A stretch of 64,000 nt of DNA, from assembly GCF_030551755.1 (NCBI RefSeq), contig NZ_JAUPEC010000027.1:1-64000 (forward strand), read 5' to 3'. The notes under the pieces were generated by a model, which worked only from the letters and a program-made list of their open reading frames with translations, was not told where the DNA came from and ran no database searches. Positions 45,107 to 54,514 of this stretch are shown here, one piece after another. Made by a program: the position numbers and the translations under genes. This DNA comes from Pseudocolwellia sp. AS88. Its GTDB lineage: Bacteria > Pseudomonadota > Gammaproteobacteria > Enterobacterales > Alteromonadaceae. Each line of letters begins with the position of its first letter. The first letter of the stretch is position 1.

Positions 45107-45994
45107 CTAAAACTTATACCAGTGCTTTGAGTTTTCTAAGCAAAGTTGTGCCAGTTGTTTTTGATTATAAAACGTTAGACTTGAATGAAATTGCCAAACC
45201 TCTTGATAACTTTTACTGAATAAACACAGTGGAAAGTTGCTTCCTAGCATGACTCTATTAATACCAAAAGCTCGAACACAATGAGCAATAATATTATCGC
45301 ACCAAAGAGAATTATATTCTCTGTTTTGCATTTCCCAACCAGAACATTTTATTGCGCAATGTTCAAATTGACTAAGTGTTTTTAAGCTCTTTAGCCAATG
45401 ATTAAAGTTACTGTTTTGCTCAGGAATATTATGTTTCATGAAGTAGGGCGGTGAGCCAGCATGATTAATAATAATGGTCAGTTCAGGTAGTTGCTGAAGT
45501 ATGTCGGTTAACGCCTTTATGCCTTTTAGATCGGATAAAGGCATTTGTAAGTCAAAACTTAATTGCTTGTTTGCTAAGATTTTTAAATTAGCTAAGGTGT
45601 TTTTATGGCTTAGTATGTCGAATGCTAAATCATCTAAAATATGTCGACAGCCGACAACACTTTTAAAGCTAAGTAGTTTACCTATTTGCTTTATAAAAAC
45701 ATCCGCTGGCGTAGTTAAATCAATACAAGCCACAGAGCGGAAGTTATTTTTACAGTTCGATTCTAACCATTGAATCTCTCGCCAAGGAAATTCATTATCA
45801 AAGCCCGCTTCAATATGCACAAAGCCCGAAAGTTCAAGATCTTGCGTTTGAGTGAATAAATTAATATCTGCTTCAGAAAAGTTATTATTGATAACTTTTT
45901 TATCTGACCAAAAAGGAGGGTTTTCAGGCTTTAGCCATTGATATTCGCCAAGTGATAAATCAAATAAATGAATATGTGGATCAATAATTTTCAT
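45107..45994 (-). CDS. Amidohydrolase-family lactonase-like protein
   Basis: The 295-residue protein begins MKIIDPHIHLFDLSLGEYQWLKP, the D-x-H-x-H metal motif of the COG3618/amidohydrolase-2 group, to which L-fucono- and L-rhamnono-lactonases belong. Further conserved His/Asp sites appear in GFVHIEAG, IIINHAGSP and the C-terminal MLGSNFPL (usually G-S-D-x-P; here Asn replaces Asp). It would open sugar lactones made by a dehydrogenase; the SDR gene 46 bp upstream on the same strand is a fitting partner. The Asp-to-Asn change at the usual metal or catalytic position is worth noting. Confidence 0.78.
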   Translation of the reverse strand: MKIIDPHIHLFDLSLGEYQWLKPENPPFWSDKKVINNNFSEADINLFTQTQDLELSGFVHIEAGFDNEFPWREIQWLESNCKNNFRSVACIDLTTPADVFIKQIGKLLSFKSVVGCRHILDDLAFDILSHKNTLANLKILANKQLSFDLQMPLSDLKGIKALTDILQQLPELTIIINHAGSPPYFMKHNIPEQNSNFNHWLKSLKTLSQFEHCAIKCSGWEMQNREYNSLWCDNIIAHCVRAFGINRVMLGSNFPLCLFSKSYQEVWQFHSSLTFYNQKQLAQLCLENSKHWYKF

Positions 45995-46040
45995 GCTAAA
46001 ACCTTGCCTTACGTATTGTTGCTGTTACTTGTTAGGAGAT

Positions 46041-46766
46041 TTATTGTGCGGTATATCCGCCATCAATCACTTGTAAGCTACCTGTGATGAACTTTGATTT
46101 TTCAGACGCTAAAAATAGCACAAGTTCTGCAACTTCTTCCGGTTGTCCTAATCTGCCTAATGGTTGTAAATCAGATTCTTCTTGATGGATTTGAGCTTTA
46201 TCGGCCCCTGAGCGTTCACAATATTTATCTATAGCTTGATGATAAAGAGGTGTTTCAATGGTCCCAGGACAAACAGCATTTGAGCGTATATTGTAACTTG
46301 CGTAATCGAGCGCTGTTGTTTTTGCGATTGAGGCTAATGCTGCTTTACTCATGTTATAGGCAAATGAGTTGTGCTTTGCTATCAATGCTTGGTCTGACGC
46401 CATTATAATAATTGAACCAGCGTTGTTTGCCTTCATTGAAGGTAGTACCGCTTTTACTGCGGCATAAGCACCTTTAACATTAATATTAAAGACACGATCA
46501 AATTCAGCTTCTGAGGTGTTTTCAATAGTACCTGAAAAATGAATACCTGCATTCGACACCAGTACGTCTATTGTATGTTGAGCACTTATTTCATTAATAA
46601 TTTGACCTACGGCATCAACATTTGTGATGTCACATGCTTTAAATATTCCATTGTCTGATGGCGTAATATCTAAGTTAAATACTTGGTAATTATTTGCTAA
46701 AAATAATTGAACAATACTCAAACCGATACCTGAACTACCGCCAGTAACTATGCATGTTTTTTTCAT
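46041..46766 (-). CDS. SDR-family oxidoreductase
   Basis: The 241-residue classical short-chain dehydrogenase has the cofactor motif TGGSSGIG (8-15), NAG at ~72-74 and the catalytic set Ser124, Tyr137, Lys141 (Y-N-M-S-K). Its C-terminal QVIDGGYTAQ ending is typical. Asp33 after the second strand (FNLDI) suggests NAD rather than NADP. It heads a two-gene minus-strand unit with the lactonase-like gene, so oxidation of a sugar to its lactone is a reasonable guess. The convergent aldolase-dehydratase operon would complete the route. Confidence 0.85.
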   Translation of the reverse strand: MKKTCIVTGGSSGIGLSIVQLFLANNYQVFNLDITPSDNGIFKACDITNVDAVGQIINEISAQHTIDVLVSNAGIHFSGTIENTSEAEFDRVFNINVKGAYAAVKAVLPSMKANNAGSIIIMASDQALIAKHNSFAYNMSKAALASIAKTTALDYASYNIRSNAVCPGTIETPLYHQAIDKYCERSGADKAQIHQEESDLQPLGRLGQPEEVAELVLFLASEKSKFITGSLQVIDGGYTAQ

Positions 46767-46843
46767 GGAAATGTCTTTTAAGGAAATAAAAATATTAGGT
46801 TTATAATAACGTTATCAGTAATGAACTGCTATTAAGAGTATTA

Positions 46844-46878
46844 AAAAAGCCAACAATTTGTATAAACTGTTGGCTTTG
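46844..46878 (-). terminator. Rho-independent terminator of the M20 dipeptidase gene
   Basis: AAAGCCAACA pairs with TGTTGGCTTT; on the minus strand the hairpin is followed by TTTTTAAT. It lies ~55 bp past the dipeptidase stop codon. Confidence 0.85.
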
Positions 46879-46931
46879 ATGTTTTTTTCCTAAAACTCAG
46901 GCGTTAATAAAGCCTGTTTATTTAGAGACAA

Positions 46932-48437
46932 CTATTTAGCTAACTCGATAAACGCTGCAGTGTACATTTTTAAATTTAATGTGAATTGTTTTACTGTAAT
47001 GAATTCATTTTCCGTATGACCTGTATATTCGGTATTTGGCATTGAAGGTCCAAAACTTACGGCTCTAGGGAACATTCTTGAGTTTGTGCCGCCACCAATT
47101 GAAATAGGTTTAGCATCTTTAATCCCTGTATAGTGCGAGAAGATAGATAATAAGGTGTCAACTTGAGGTGCATCATCTTGTACCCAAGGTTCTTTAACAA
47201 CAGTATTTAAATCAGTGATAGTGAATTGGTTGGTACTTGACCAGTCGTATACTGTTTTGATTACTTGTGCTTTCAGAGTTGTTGTATCTTTTCCTCTAGG
47301 ACGTCGAATATTAATATTAAGCTGCGTGCCGTTATCAAGTTGCTTTAATACTGTTGGAGATAAGGTTAGAGGTCCCATAAAGTCGTCTTTAAACGCTAAT
47401 TCACCAAATTTATCTGCGTATAAACCTGTTCCAATATTATCATTAATAAAGTTTACTAGTGCGCCACTTGTATTCGCTGGCCAGCGTTTGAATGAGATTA
47501 AATCTGCAAGATAGGTAATAGCATTTACACCGTCTTCAGGTTTTGAAGAATGAGCTGATTTACCTAAGGCTTTAATTGTTAAAACTTGATCAGTTAAATC
47601 AAAGTCGAAACCTATGTTTTTGTAAAATTTTGCTTTATTGATAACTTGTTGAAGTAATTCAACGCTCGCATTTTTAATGATGGCTGTAGCATCTTCAGGT
47701 ATTTGGCTACCAAAAAAACCACCGGTAAATGATTCTAAATAAGCCTGTTGAGTGCTTACTGCTTTGTTAGGAAAAGTTAAACTAATGGTCCCATACCCTT
47801 TTTCTGCTGTTACAACGGGGTATTCTGCATCAATAGTTATATTCATTTGAGGTAGGTCGTGAGTTTTTATGTATTCTTCTAACGGTGCCCAATCTGACTC
47901 TTCAGCCATGTATATGTATAACTCTAATCTTTTGTTTAGCTTTATACTTTTATCTTTAATTGCTTTCATAGCGTATAAAGCTGTAGAGATAGGGCCTTTG
48001 TCATCTTCTGTTCCACGACCAATTATTGTGCCGGGTTTTGATGTTAAATCTAATGTGTATGGCGATTGTTTCCATTTAGTTTTATTAGCCGGCTGAACAT
48101 CACCGTGCGTAACAATACCAACACGATCTGTTGAATCACCTAAGCCAATGATCACGACAAAACCATCATCTTTAAAATCAAGACCAAGTTCGGCAGCTTG
48201 TTTCTTTAATTCTTGTTTAAAAGCTATGTGAACAGGGTTTTCTGGAGAAGGAATACCTTCAACGGCAACAGTATTATGCTTAACGAGTTGCGCCAAGCTA
48301 TTTATCATGTCTTCTTTGTAAGTTTCTACAGCGTAAGTTGCTGTTTCATCAGCTAATGAGCTTACTTTCATTGCACTTACTGATGTTGAGAAAAAAAATG
48401 GTACTAGTAGTGTTAATAAACTAAGTTTCTTAATCAC
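46932..48437 (-). CDS. M20-family dipeptidase with signal peptide
   Basis: The 501-residue protein carries a signal peptide (to about SVSA, residue 22), so it is periplasmic. The PepV/M20 zinc-site blocks are intact: THGDVQPA (His ligand, Asp), GRGTEDDKGP (bridging Asp), MAEESDW (catalytic Glu and ligand Glu), TIDAEYPV (Asp ligand) and HTENEF (C-terminal His). A lid domain occupies ~220-400. It hydrolyses dipeptides. Together with the M2 and M13 lipoproteins in this window it adds to an envelope peptide-degrading set. Confidence 0.88.
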   Translation of the reverse strand: MIKKLSLLTLLVPFFFSTSVSAMKVSSLADETATYAVETYKEDMINSLAQLVKHNTVAVEGIPSPENPVHIAFKQELKKQAAELGLDFKDDGFVVIIGLGDSTDRVGIVTHGDVQPANKTKWKQSPYTLDLTSKPGTIIGRGTEDDKGPISTALYAMKAIKDKSIKLNKRLELYIYMAEESDWAPLEEYIKTHDLPQMNITIDAEYPVVTAEKGYGTISLTFPNKAVSTQQAYLESFTGGFFGSQIPEDATAIIKNASVELLQQVINKAKFYKNIGFDFDLTDQVLTIKALGKSAHSSKPEDGVNAITYLADLISFKRWPANTSGALVNFINDNIGTGLYADKFGELAFKDDFMGPLTLSPTVLKQLDNGTQLNINIRRPRGKDTTTLKAQVIKTVYDWSSTNQFTITDLNTVVKEPWVQDDAPQVDTLLSIFSHYTGIKDAKPISIGGGTNSRMFPRAVSFGPSMPNTEYTGHTENEFITVKQFTLNLKMYTAAFIELAK

Positions 48438-48657
48438 AAGTTATCCTTAAAAGTAATTTTATATTGATGACATTATCGTATGATTCAAAGTTATTATAGC
48501 GAATAAATACATAAGCTCACTGCACAGATATGTTTTAATTAACCTATACAGCTCTTTATGTTCAGAAATATTAAAAAAGTGATGAAAACGTCCCTGTTTA
48601 GTGTGGTTTTAAGGTAAAATATGGGACTGTTTATTCAATTTATTATCTAGGTAGGTT

Positions 48658-49002
48658 ATGACGTTAACACAACTTTTAGAAGTAATATCACAACAACCAC
48701 AAAACGTTTCTTTTGATGATGTGATCAGTACTATTAATGAAAATTACCAATACACACCAACAACTTTTAGTAATGGTGAAGTGGTTAATGAGTCAGGAAC
48801 TAATGAAGGCTCATGCAAAATTTTTGCTTTTGCTCAATTAAACGATCTTTCAGTAGAGCAAACGCTAGCATGTTTTGGTAAGTATTATCGTGAAGATGTT
48901 TTAGAAAACCCTGAAGGCAACGACCATGGTAATATTCGCAATTTTATGATTTCTGGCTGGGAAGGTGTTAAGTTTTCTGGTGAGGCTTTAGTTAAGGTTT
49001 AG
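48658..49002 (+). CDS. HopJ-family protein
   Basis: The 114-residue protein matches the HopJ family along its length: LLEVISQQPQNVSFDDVISTINENYQYTPTTFSNG, then NESGTNEGSCKIFAFAQLNDLS and ALACFG-like TLACFGKYYREDVL, with the closing NIRNFMISGWEGVKFSGEAL. The name comes from a plant-pathogen type III effector, but homologues are widespread in free-living gammaproteobacteria, and no secretion system lies here, so an effector role is unlikely. Function unknown. A hairpin follows. Confidence 0.85.
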   Translation: MTLTQLLEVISQQPQNVSFDDVISTINENYQYTPTTFSNGEVVNESGTNEGSCKIFAFAQLNDLSVEQTLACFGKYYREDVLENPEGNDHGNIRNFMISGWEGVKFSGEALVKV

Positions 49003-49091
49003 TTAAGGCGCAAGCTAAGGGCTTAAGTTAAGAATAAAACTAAGTTGTAAAAACTGATATTTATAACAAGCTACACATGGTTTGCAATCTA

Positions 49092-49120
49092 AGTGATGCT
49101 GAATCAAAAAAAAGCATCAC
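49092..49120. terminator. Hairpin between convergent hopJ-like and fapA-like genes
   Basis: AGTGATGCT (49092-49100) pairs perfectly with AGCATCACT (49112-49120). It lies 11 bp before the FapA-like stop codon (minus) and 90 bp after the HopJ stop. The loop contains an A-run; this gives weak support to minus-strand termination. Confidence 0.6.
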
Positions 49121-49131
49121 TGAATATATTG

Positions 49132-50817
49132 TTAAGTATGAATGATTGGATCGATATGAACCTTTCTTTCTAGATAAAACATTTTACTTGGGCCATGTTC
49201 TCGTTTTGTTCTTTCATTGAAGTCACCAATATTAAGTTTTACACCATGATATATACGTTCTGTGGCTTCAATATATACTTCAGTCATATAAGTTTGAATT
49301 TGTGCTTCAATAATCTCTTTTTCAACAAGAATTTCACCCATTTTACGGGCATGGTATTGATAGGTTGAAACCACTTTTTTTATCATTTCTGCAGGCGCTT
49401 TGCCCTTAGGAAGTGCCTTGATTTTATTGGTTGCTACCTTTAGTTCTTGAGTTTTATTGGTTTCAATTTTTAGCTGTTCTTCAACTTCTATAATTTGCTG
49501 TCTGTATTCTTGGATTTTTTTATTAAAGGTAATTGTTGTTGCGCTTCCTGCTGTTGCGCCTACTGTTCCTGCGTGTACTGAATTCACAGCATTGATATAA
49601 CCAGCAATTAGCTTTCCATCGGCTTTCTCTTCTGAACCTACCCAAACTTTATCGTTAACATCAATTATACTATGCATTAATTGGTTGTTTATTCTCAAGG
49701 TATTGCAGGTAATGTCTGCATATTGACAATATTTGGCGAAAATATTACCTACAGCATTAATCGTTGCGCTCATTGTAATATCTGATTTAGAGAGGTCTTC
49801 CACTTCTTGCTTTTTACCAAGAATACCGCCAATGATAGTGATATCACCACCAGCCTCTAAATAAGCTGATTCAACAAAACCACCAACAGTTATATCGCCT
49901 TTAGCAACAACTTTCATACCTTCACAAACATCGCCATCTATAATAACGCTGCCTTCAAATTTAATATGACCCGTTGTGACATCAACATTTTTCAATTTAT
50001 ACACTTCATCTATCGCTATTCCATTGTTTATCGACCGCGGTAATCCGACTAATGTAGAAATAAGGATGTTTTTATTTTTAGGGCTGATGATAGTGCCTTC
50101 CCCCGCAGTCATTTCGATATCGTCACCTGGATTCGGTTCAAGAGGAGCACCTTTGACGGTATAACCTTTAACACCTTCGGTACAAGGTATTATTTGGGCA
50201 AGAGGTTCACCAACACGTACACAAATAATGTCACCTAAATCTCTCATATCAACAGTGCCGTCATCACGCTCTCTGGGGCGTAATATTCGGTCTTGAGCAC
50301 ATTGTACTAGGAGTTTTATACGGGCATTGGAACCATTGATGGGGGTTTTACCTTTAGCAATAACTTCTTTGAGTAATATGCCTTCAGGTTCTGTAATTGA
50401 TTTTTGAGCTAGGCGTATGAGCCCCTCTTTTACGAAACCTTTTTTGACACCTGCAGCCTGTGCTGAATTTAATATATCTTTAGCTGTAAGGTTTTTACCA
50501 CCTAATGCTGTTGTGATTTCGGCGGAGGCAGACATCTCATCATCATCAATTTTTATTTCAATGGTGGCATCTTTGCGCTCTAGAACTTGATAACGGATTT
50601 CTCGACCCGTTTTATCTTTTTGTAATGGTTTTAAAACGCTATTCAGTTCTGCTATAGCATTTCTAATATTACTAATATTTAACTCTAAATGACTGTATTC
50701 AGATTTCTCAATTAGGCTCTGTATAACTGATTCATTAATGACGCTGTCATTTTTGATTGGTTGTAAAACCAAGTCGATATTGTTTTTTTTATTTTCAACC
50801 AAGTTTGCTTGAGTCAC
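49132..50817 (-). CDS. FapA-like (DUF342) protein
   Basis: The 561-residue cytoplasmic protein contains the DUF342/FapA core: residues ~165-260 (LPRERDDGTVDMRDLGDIICVRVGEPLAQIIP-like and GVKGYTVKGAPLEPNPGDDI) and a repetitive beta-helix-like stretch at ~275-400 (VIIDGDVCEGMKVVAKGDITVGGFVESAYLEAGGDITIIGG). A coiled coil follows at ~430-530. FapA proteins affect polar flagellum assembly and polar localisation of EIIA-Glc in Vibrio. The start is GTG 50817 with AAAGGATG upstream. It is transcribed behind an unknown 108-residue protein and no flagellar gene is near, so its role here is open. Confidence 0.82.
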   Translation of the reverse strand: MTQANLVENKKNNIDLVLQPIKNDSVINESVIQSLIEKSEYSHLELNISNIRNAIAELNSVLKPLQKDKTGREIRYQVLERKDATIEIKIDDDEMSASAEITTALGGKNLTAKDILNSAQAAGVKKGFVKEGLIRLAQKSITEPEGILLKEVIAKGKTPINGSNARIKLLVQCAQDRILRPRERDDGTVDMRDLGDIICVRVGEPLAQIIPCTEGVKGYTVKGAPLEPNPGDDIEMTAGEGTIISPKNKNILISTLVGLPRSINNGIAIDEVYKLKNVDVTTGHIKFEGSVIIDGDVCEGMKVVAKGDITVGGFVESAYLEAGGDITIIGGILGKKQEVEDLSKSDITMSATINAVGNIFAKYCQYADITCNTLRINNQLMHSIIDVNDKVWVGSEEKADGKLIAGYINAVNSVHAGTVGATAGSATTITFNKKIQEYRQQIIEVEEQLKIETNKTQELKVATNKIKALPKGKAPAEMIKKVVSTYQYHARKMGEILVEKEIIEAQIQTYMTEVYIEATERIYHGVKLNIGDFNERTKREHGPSKMFYLERKVHIDPIIHT

Positions 50818-50854
50818 GAACTACATCCTTTATGTTCAACCGTTGCTTAATTTT

Positions 50855-51181
50855 TTAAATATAATTTTCTTGATGTATCTTTATAAATGCAGGTGTTTTT
50901 ATTTTAGAGTAATCAATTTTGTACTCTTTATTATCTAAAGCTTGTATAAATAATAAGGTTTTTTCTTCGCCAAAACATTCCGAGGAGCTTATATCAATAA
51001 CTTCCTGATAGACTTTTTTAGCTTCAGACCTTTTTCTTGGGATTTCACCTTTATATTCGCCTATACCCCTATTACTTATTATAACGACAGGGTTTTCGCC
51101 ATTAATTATAAGTAAATCAAATTTTCTATTTTTGTGGATAATGGTATTTCGTCCACTAGTGATAAAATTCTTTTCTATCAA
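50855..51181 (-). CDS. Unknown 108-residue protein upstream of the fapA-like gene
   Basis: A TTG at 51181 is preceded by AGGAG at ideal distance and opens a 108-codon frame ending 37 bp before the FapA-like GTG. The product (MIEKNFITSGRNTIIHKNRKF...) is basic in the middle, has short alternating strands (FDLLIINGENPVVIIS), no signal peptide and no membrane helix; it ends in a motif-poor lysine/isoleucine-rich tail. I recognise no family. Co-transcription with the FapA-like gene suggests a shared process. Confidence 0.6.
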   Translation of the reverse strand: MIEKNFITSGRNTIIHKNRKFDLLIINGENPVVIISNRGIGEYKGEIPRKRSEAKKVYQEVIDISSSECFGEEKTLLFIQALDNKEYKIDYSKIKTPAFIKIHQENYI

Positions 51182-51397
51182 AATACGCTCCTAATCTCGG
51201 CAACTGGTTTCAGTTTGATTTTAAAATGTGTAACTTACAGTATTTAAAATATAATAAATTGCTGTATTAACAATAAATTAACAGTGAGGGGAAGTAATAA
51301 TTTAAATGCTTTAGCAGTCAATATATAAAGTTTTAAATTACTAAGCAATAAATAACCCGTATATCATTACAAATACGCATGTATTAAGCGTTTTATA

Positions 51398-52675
51398 TTA
51401 ATTTACATACCAAGGTTGGTGAGAACTGTTTATTAAAAAACGTCTCACTAAATCTAAACATCTTGCCGCAACCGTGCGCTGGAAGTTATTTCTTTCACCT
51501 TTAACAATAAAATGTTGGCTATGCATATTGTTAGAATTCCCCCATGCTATCCAAACTGTACCCGTTGGTTTTTCAAGTGTTCCGCCTGTAGGGCCTGCTA
51601 TACCAGAAACAGCAACTGCTATATCTGCATGACTTTTGGCTAATGCACCTTGTGCCATAGCTAAAACGGTATCTTTACTTACCGCACCAAAGGTATTTAA
51701 CGTTGTTTGTGGTACACCTAGCATTTCTGTTTTCATTTCGTTGGAGTATGTAACAAAACCTGCTTCAAATACTTGTGATGAACCTGAAAGTTCAGTTATT
51801 TGACTAGCAATTAACCCGCCAGTACATGATTCAGCTGTGGTGATGGTTAGTTTGTTTTTTAGTAATAATTGATAAACATATGAAGGAAGAGATACGTTAT
51901 CGCCTTCTATTTCACCTAAAATGTGATCATTTAATAGATTATGAAATTTTGGCAACCATTGTTTTTTTGTTTCATAAGCCGCTTTTGTATAACTTGTTAA
52001 TTTCAATTCTAAAGTAGGGGAGTTTGCTCTATAGCCAATTTCAATTTCGTTAGGTAGGTCAGGGAAACTCTCATTAATTAACATCTGAAGCTTCGATTCT
52101 CCAATACCGAAAGTTTGAAATCGAGTGGTATGAGCTAATTCTTGTTCAGGCAGCTGGCTTTTTAATAAAGGGATAATCTCTTCATTTAGCATTATCTTCA
52201 ATTCGCTCGGGACCCCTGGTGTACAATATATGTCACAGTCGTTAATGTTTAAATGAATACCAACAGCACTGCCAGTTCGGTTATGAATGATTTTACTTTT
52301 TTTTGGTAATATGGCTTGTTTTAAATTAGCTTGATCAAGCACTAACTCGCGTTTTTTCGCCCATAAAGTTAAATGTTTTATTGCCTCAGGGTTCTCTTCT
52401 AGCGTTGATTCTGCAGCTATAGCTAATGCTTCAGAGGTTAGATCATCCGTTGTTGGTCCTAAACCGCCATTAATAATAAGTATGTCTGCAAGTTTAGACA
52501 TATGTTGTATTTCGCTCGCCAGCGTATTTAGGTTATCTGAAATAGTTACACGTCTAGAAACATCAATACCCAAGCCTTTGATCTGTTTTGCAATATAGGC
52601 TGAGTTTGTATCAATAACATCGCCGCTGACGAGTTCATTGCCAGTGAGGAGTAATTGCAAATTGATAGACGACAT
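51398..52675 (-). CDS. cinA: CinA-family nicotinamide-nucleotide amidohydrolase
   Basis: The 425-residue protein has both CinA parts: an N-terminal MoaB/COG1058-like domain (~1-170: LLLTGNELVSGDVIDTNSAYIAKQIKGLGI then NGGLGPTTDDLTSEAL), and a C-terminal PncC domain (~265-415: TTAESCTGGLIASQITELSGSSQVFEAGFVTYSNEMK and AVSGIAGPTGGTLEKPTGTVWIAWG). It recycles pyridine nucleotides by deamidating NMN. AAAGG precedes the ATG. The C-terminus is complete. Confidence 0.92.
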   Translation of the reverse strand: MSSINLQLLLTGNELVSGDVIDTNSAYIAKQIKGLGIDVSRRVTISDNLNTLASEIQHMSKLADILIINGGLGPTTDDLTSEALAIAAESTLEENPEAIKHLTLWAKKRELVLDQANLKQAILPKKSKIIHNRTGSAVGIHLNINDCDIYCTPGVPSELKIMLNEEIIPLLKSQLPEQELAHTTRFQTFGIGESKLQMLINESFPDLPNEIEIGYRANSPTLELKLTSYTKAAYETKKQWLPKFHNLLNDHILGEIEGDNVSLPSYVYQLLLKNKLTITTAESCTGGLIASQITELSGSSQVFEAGFVTYSNEMKTEMLGVPQTTLNTFGAVSKDTVLAMAQGALAKSHADIAVAVSGIAGPTGGTLEKPTGTVWIAWGNSNNMHSQHFIVKGERNNFQRTVAARCLDLVRRFLINSSHQPWYVN

Positions 52676-52985
52676 AAGTTTACCTTTCTTTTATTCAATT
52701 AATTATAGCTATGAGACATCATAAATATTATCTAAGTATATTCATACATTTATCATTGAATTTAATACTGTTTTTATTTTAAATGTGTTTTTTTGTTTAA
52801 GTGAATAAAGCAATTAATAAATAATTCAGAAATATTTATTGGTTAATGTTTGTATAGATTTTAATAAACATAAAAGTAGAATGTTTTTAAAGTCTTAATT
52901 ACATTATTGTTTGCTCAACCGTATCAAATAACTAAGTTTAACGTTAGAATAAAGTCGATTATTGTAGCTAAGGAAGCTTAATATT
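52676..52985. other. AT-rich intergenic region between cinA and a small-protein gene
   Basis: These 310 bp separate divergent genes. I see no ORF, repeat or clear operator. The end carries AAGGAAG (52971-52977), the ribosome-binding site of the next gene. Confidence 0.35.
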
Positions 52986-53372
52986 TTGGCTAAAACATTT
53001 AACCGTAATTTGTTATTAGGGTATTGGTACAGAGGCGATTCAGATGCTGAAGGAAATCAAATAACCGAGTTCGCACGGATAGAACCAGACGGTAGTTTTG
53101 AGTTTTTATTTGTGCAATATAATAACGAAGGCGAGGTTGTTGAAGAAATAACTGAGCTAGGTGACTGGGGCTTAGTTGGCGATATTCACTTTACCATCAC
53201 TAAAGGTGAATTAATTGACGAAGAACATTATGCTGCTGATATGACTGATGATGAAAATTATCAAGCCTATAAAGTACTGGCCTTAGACAGTAATATTGTT
53301 AAGTATCAACATATAATTACAGAAGAAGTATTTATCCTAAGACGTGTTGTTGATAAAATAGCTCATTGCTAA
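52986..53372 (+). CDS. Conserved-looking 128-residue protein of unknown function
   Basis: The start is TTG 52986 with AAGGAAG 8 bp upstream. The product begins MAKTFNRNLLLGYWYRGDSD; the segment LLGYWYRG...GNQITEFARIEPDGSFEFLFVQYN has the alternating pattern and LxGxW motif of lipocalin-like beta-barrels. It is acidic (ELIDEEHYAADMTDDENYQAY) with no signal peptide. I do not recognise a named family; a small ligand-binding barrel is inference from the pattern. Confidence 0.6.
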   Translation: MAKTFNRNLLLGYWYRGDSDAEGNQITEFARIEPDGSFEFLFVQYNNEGEVVEEITELGDWGLVGDIHFTITKGELIDEEHYAADMTDDENYQAYKVLALDSNIVKYQHIITEEVFILRRVVDKIAHC

Positions 53373-53605
53373 TCATAGTTTGAGCAAATATATTACACAA
53401 CTTTACATATTATTATTTTATTTATGTGTAAGCTTCCCATTCTGAGTGTGTTGAGCTTTCTAGATTAATGAAATGTTTTTCCGTGTTACGTTTGTATATG
53501 TAAATAACGATAGAGTACAAACGCTAGTTATTTGAGAAAACAAACTAATTATACTAATTACCAAGTGTTTAATATTTACCGCACTTTTAAAATTTTGAGA
53601 TAAAA

Positions 53606-54514
53606 ATGAAAAGACTTAAAGACGCAAGTTTAATAACAGCAATAAAAACCCCTTATGATGCACATGGTGAAATAGACCTAGCAACATATGATTTACTTGT
53701 GGCAAAGCAACTTGAAGCTGGAGTTGACGGTATTATTGTTGGTGGAACAACAGGAGAAGGGCATCTTTTAAGCTGGGAAGAGCATTTAATGCTTATTGCT
53801 CATACCGTAAACCGTTATGGCGATAAATTAATTGTTGTTGGCAATACTGGTAGCAATAATACGCGCGAAGCGATTAAAGCCACTAAACATGGTTTTGCAA
53901 TGGGAATGCATGCAGCATTACAAATTAACCCATATTACGGTCGCACTTCAGATAAAGGTGTTGTAGAACATTTTAAAGCGGTATTAGATATTGGCCCTGC
54001 ATTTATTTATAACGTGCCGGGTAGAACAGGGCAAGACGTAACGCCTGAAATGATAGCGCCATTATCAACACACAAAAACTTTATTGGTGTTAAAGAATGT
54101 TCTGGCAATGAGCGTATAGCTCAGTATGAAAAGAATGGTATTGCATGTTGGTCTGGCAATGACGATGAAAGTTTTGCTGGCAGACATGAATTTGGTTCAC
54201 ATGGCGTTATTTCTGTAGCTTCAAATATTATTCCGCAAGTTATGCGTAAATTAATGGATGAACCAGATCACGAGTTAAATAAGAGTGTTACAAACTTTAT
54301 GTCGTGGTTGTTTTGCGAGCCTAACCCTATCGCATTAAATACAGCCTTGATGATGACTAAAGCTGTTAACCCTGTATTTAGATTACCGTATTACGCTTTA
54401 AACCAACAACAGCGTGAAGAAGGTTTTGCTTTATTACAAGAAATTAATTCAGATGAACTTGTGGGCGATAGCTTATCTGTTATGTCTGACGATGATTTTT
54501 CTTACATAGCATAA
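53606..54514 (+). CDS. dapA: DapA-family aldolase/lyase, likely 4-hydroxy-tetrahydrodipicolinate synthase
   Basis: The 302-residue TIM-barrel protein has the family's pyruvate-binding GGTTGEG (46-52), the catalytic Tyr135 (FIYNVPGRTG) and the Schiff-base Lys163 (FIGVKECSG). The Arg after PG (Arg140) matches the DapA residue that binds the aspartate semialdehyde carboxylate, supporting a true lysine/diaminopimelate-pathway role over N-acetylneuraminate lyase. It looks closer to plant-type DHDPS (VKECSGNERI, WSGNDDE) than to the E. coli enzyme, which is a recollection rather than an alignment. It stands alone on the + strand. Confidence 0.82.
   Translation: MKRLKDASLITAIKTPYDAHGEIDLATYDLLVAKQLEAGVDGIIVGGTTGEGHLLSWEEHLMLIAHTVNRYGDKLIVVGNTGSNNTREAIKATKHGFAMGMHAALQINPYYGRTSDKGVVEHFKAVLDIGPAFIYNVPGRTGQDVTPEMIAPLSTHKNFIGVKECSGNERIAQYEKNGIACWSGNDDESFAGRHEFGSHGVISVASNIIPQVMRKLMDEPDHELNKSVTNFMSWLFCEPNPIALNTALMMTKAVNPVFRLPYYALNQQQREEGFALLQEINSDELVGDSLSVMSDDDFSYIA

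Noticed and set aside
48658-49002. Type III secretion effector (HopJ)
   Set aside because: Only the family name suggests it; no secretion genes are present and homologues occur in free-living bacteria.
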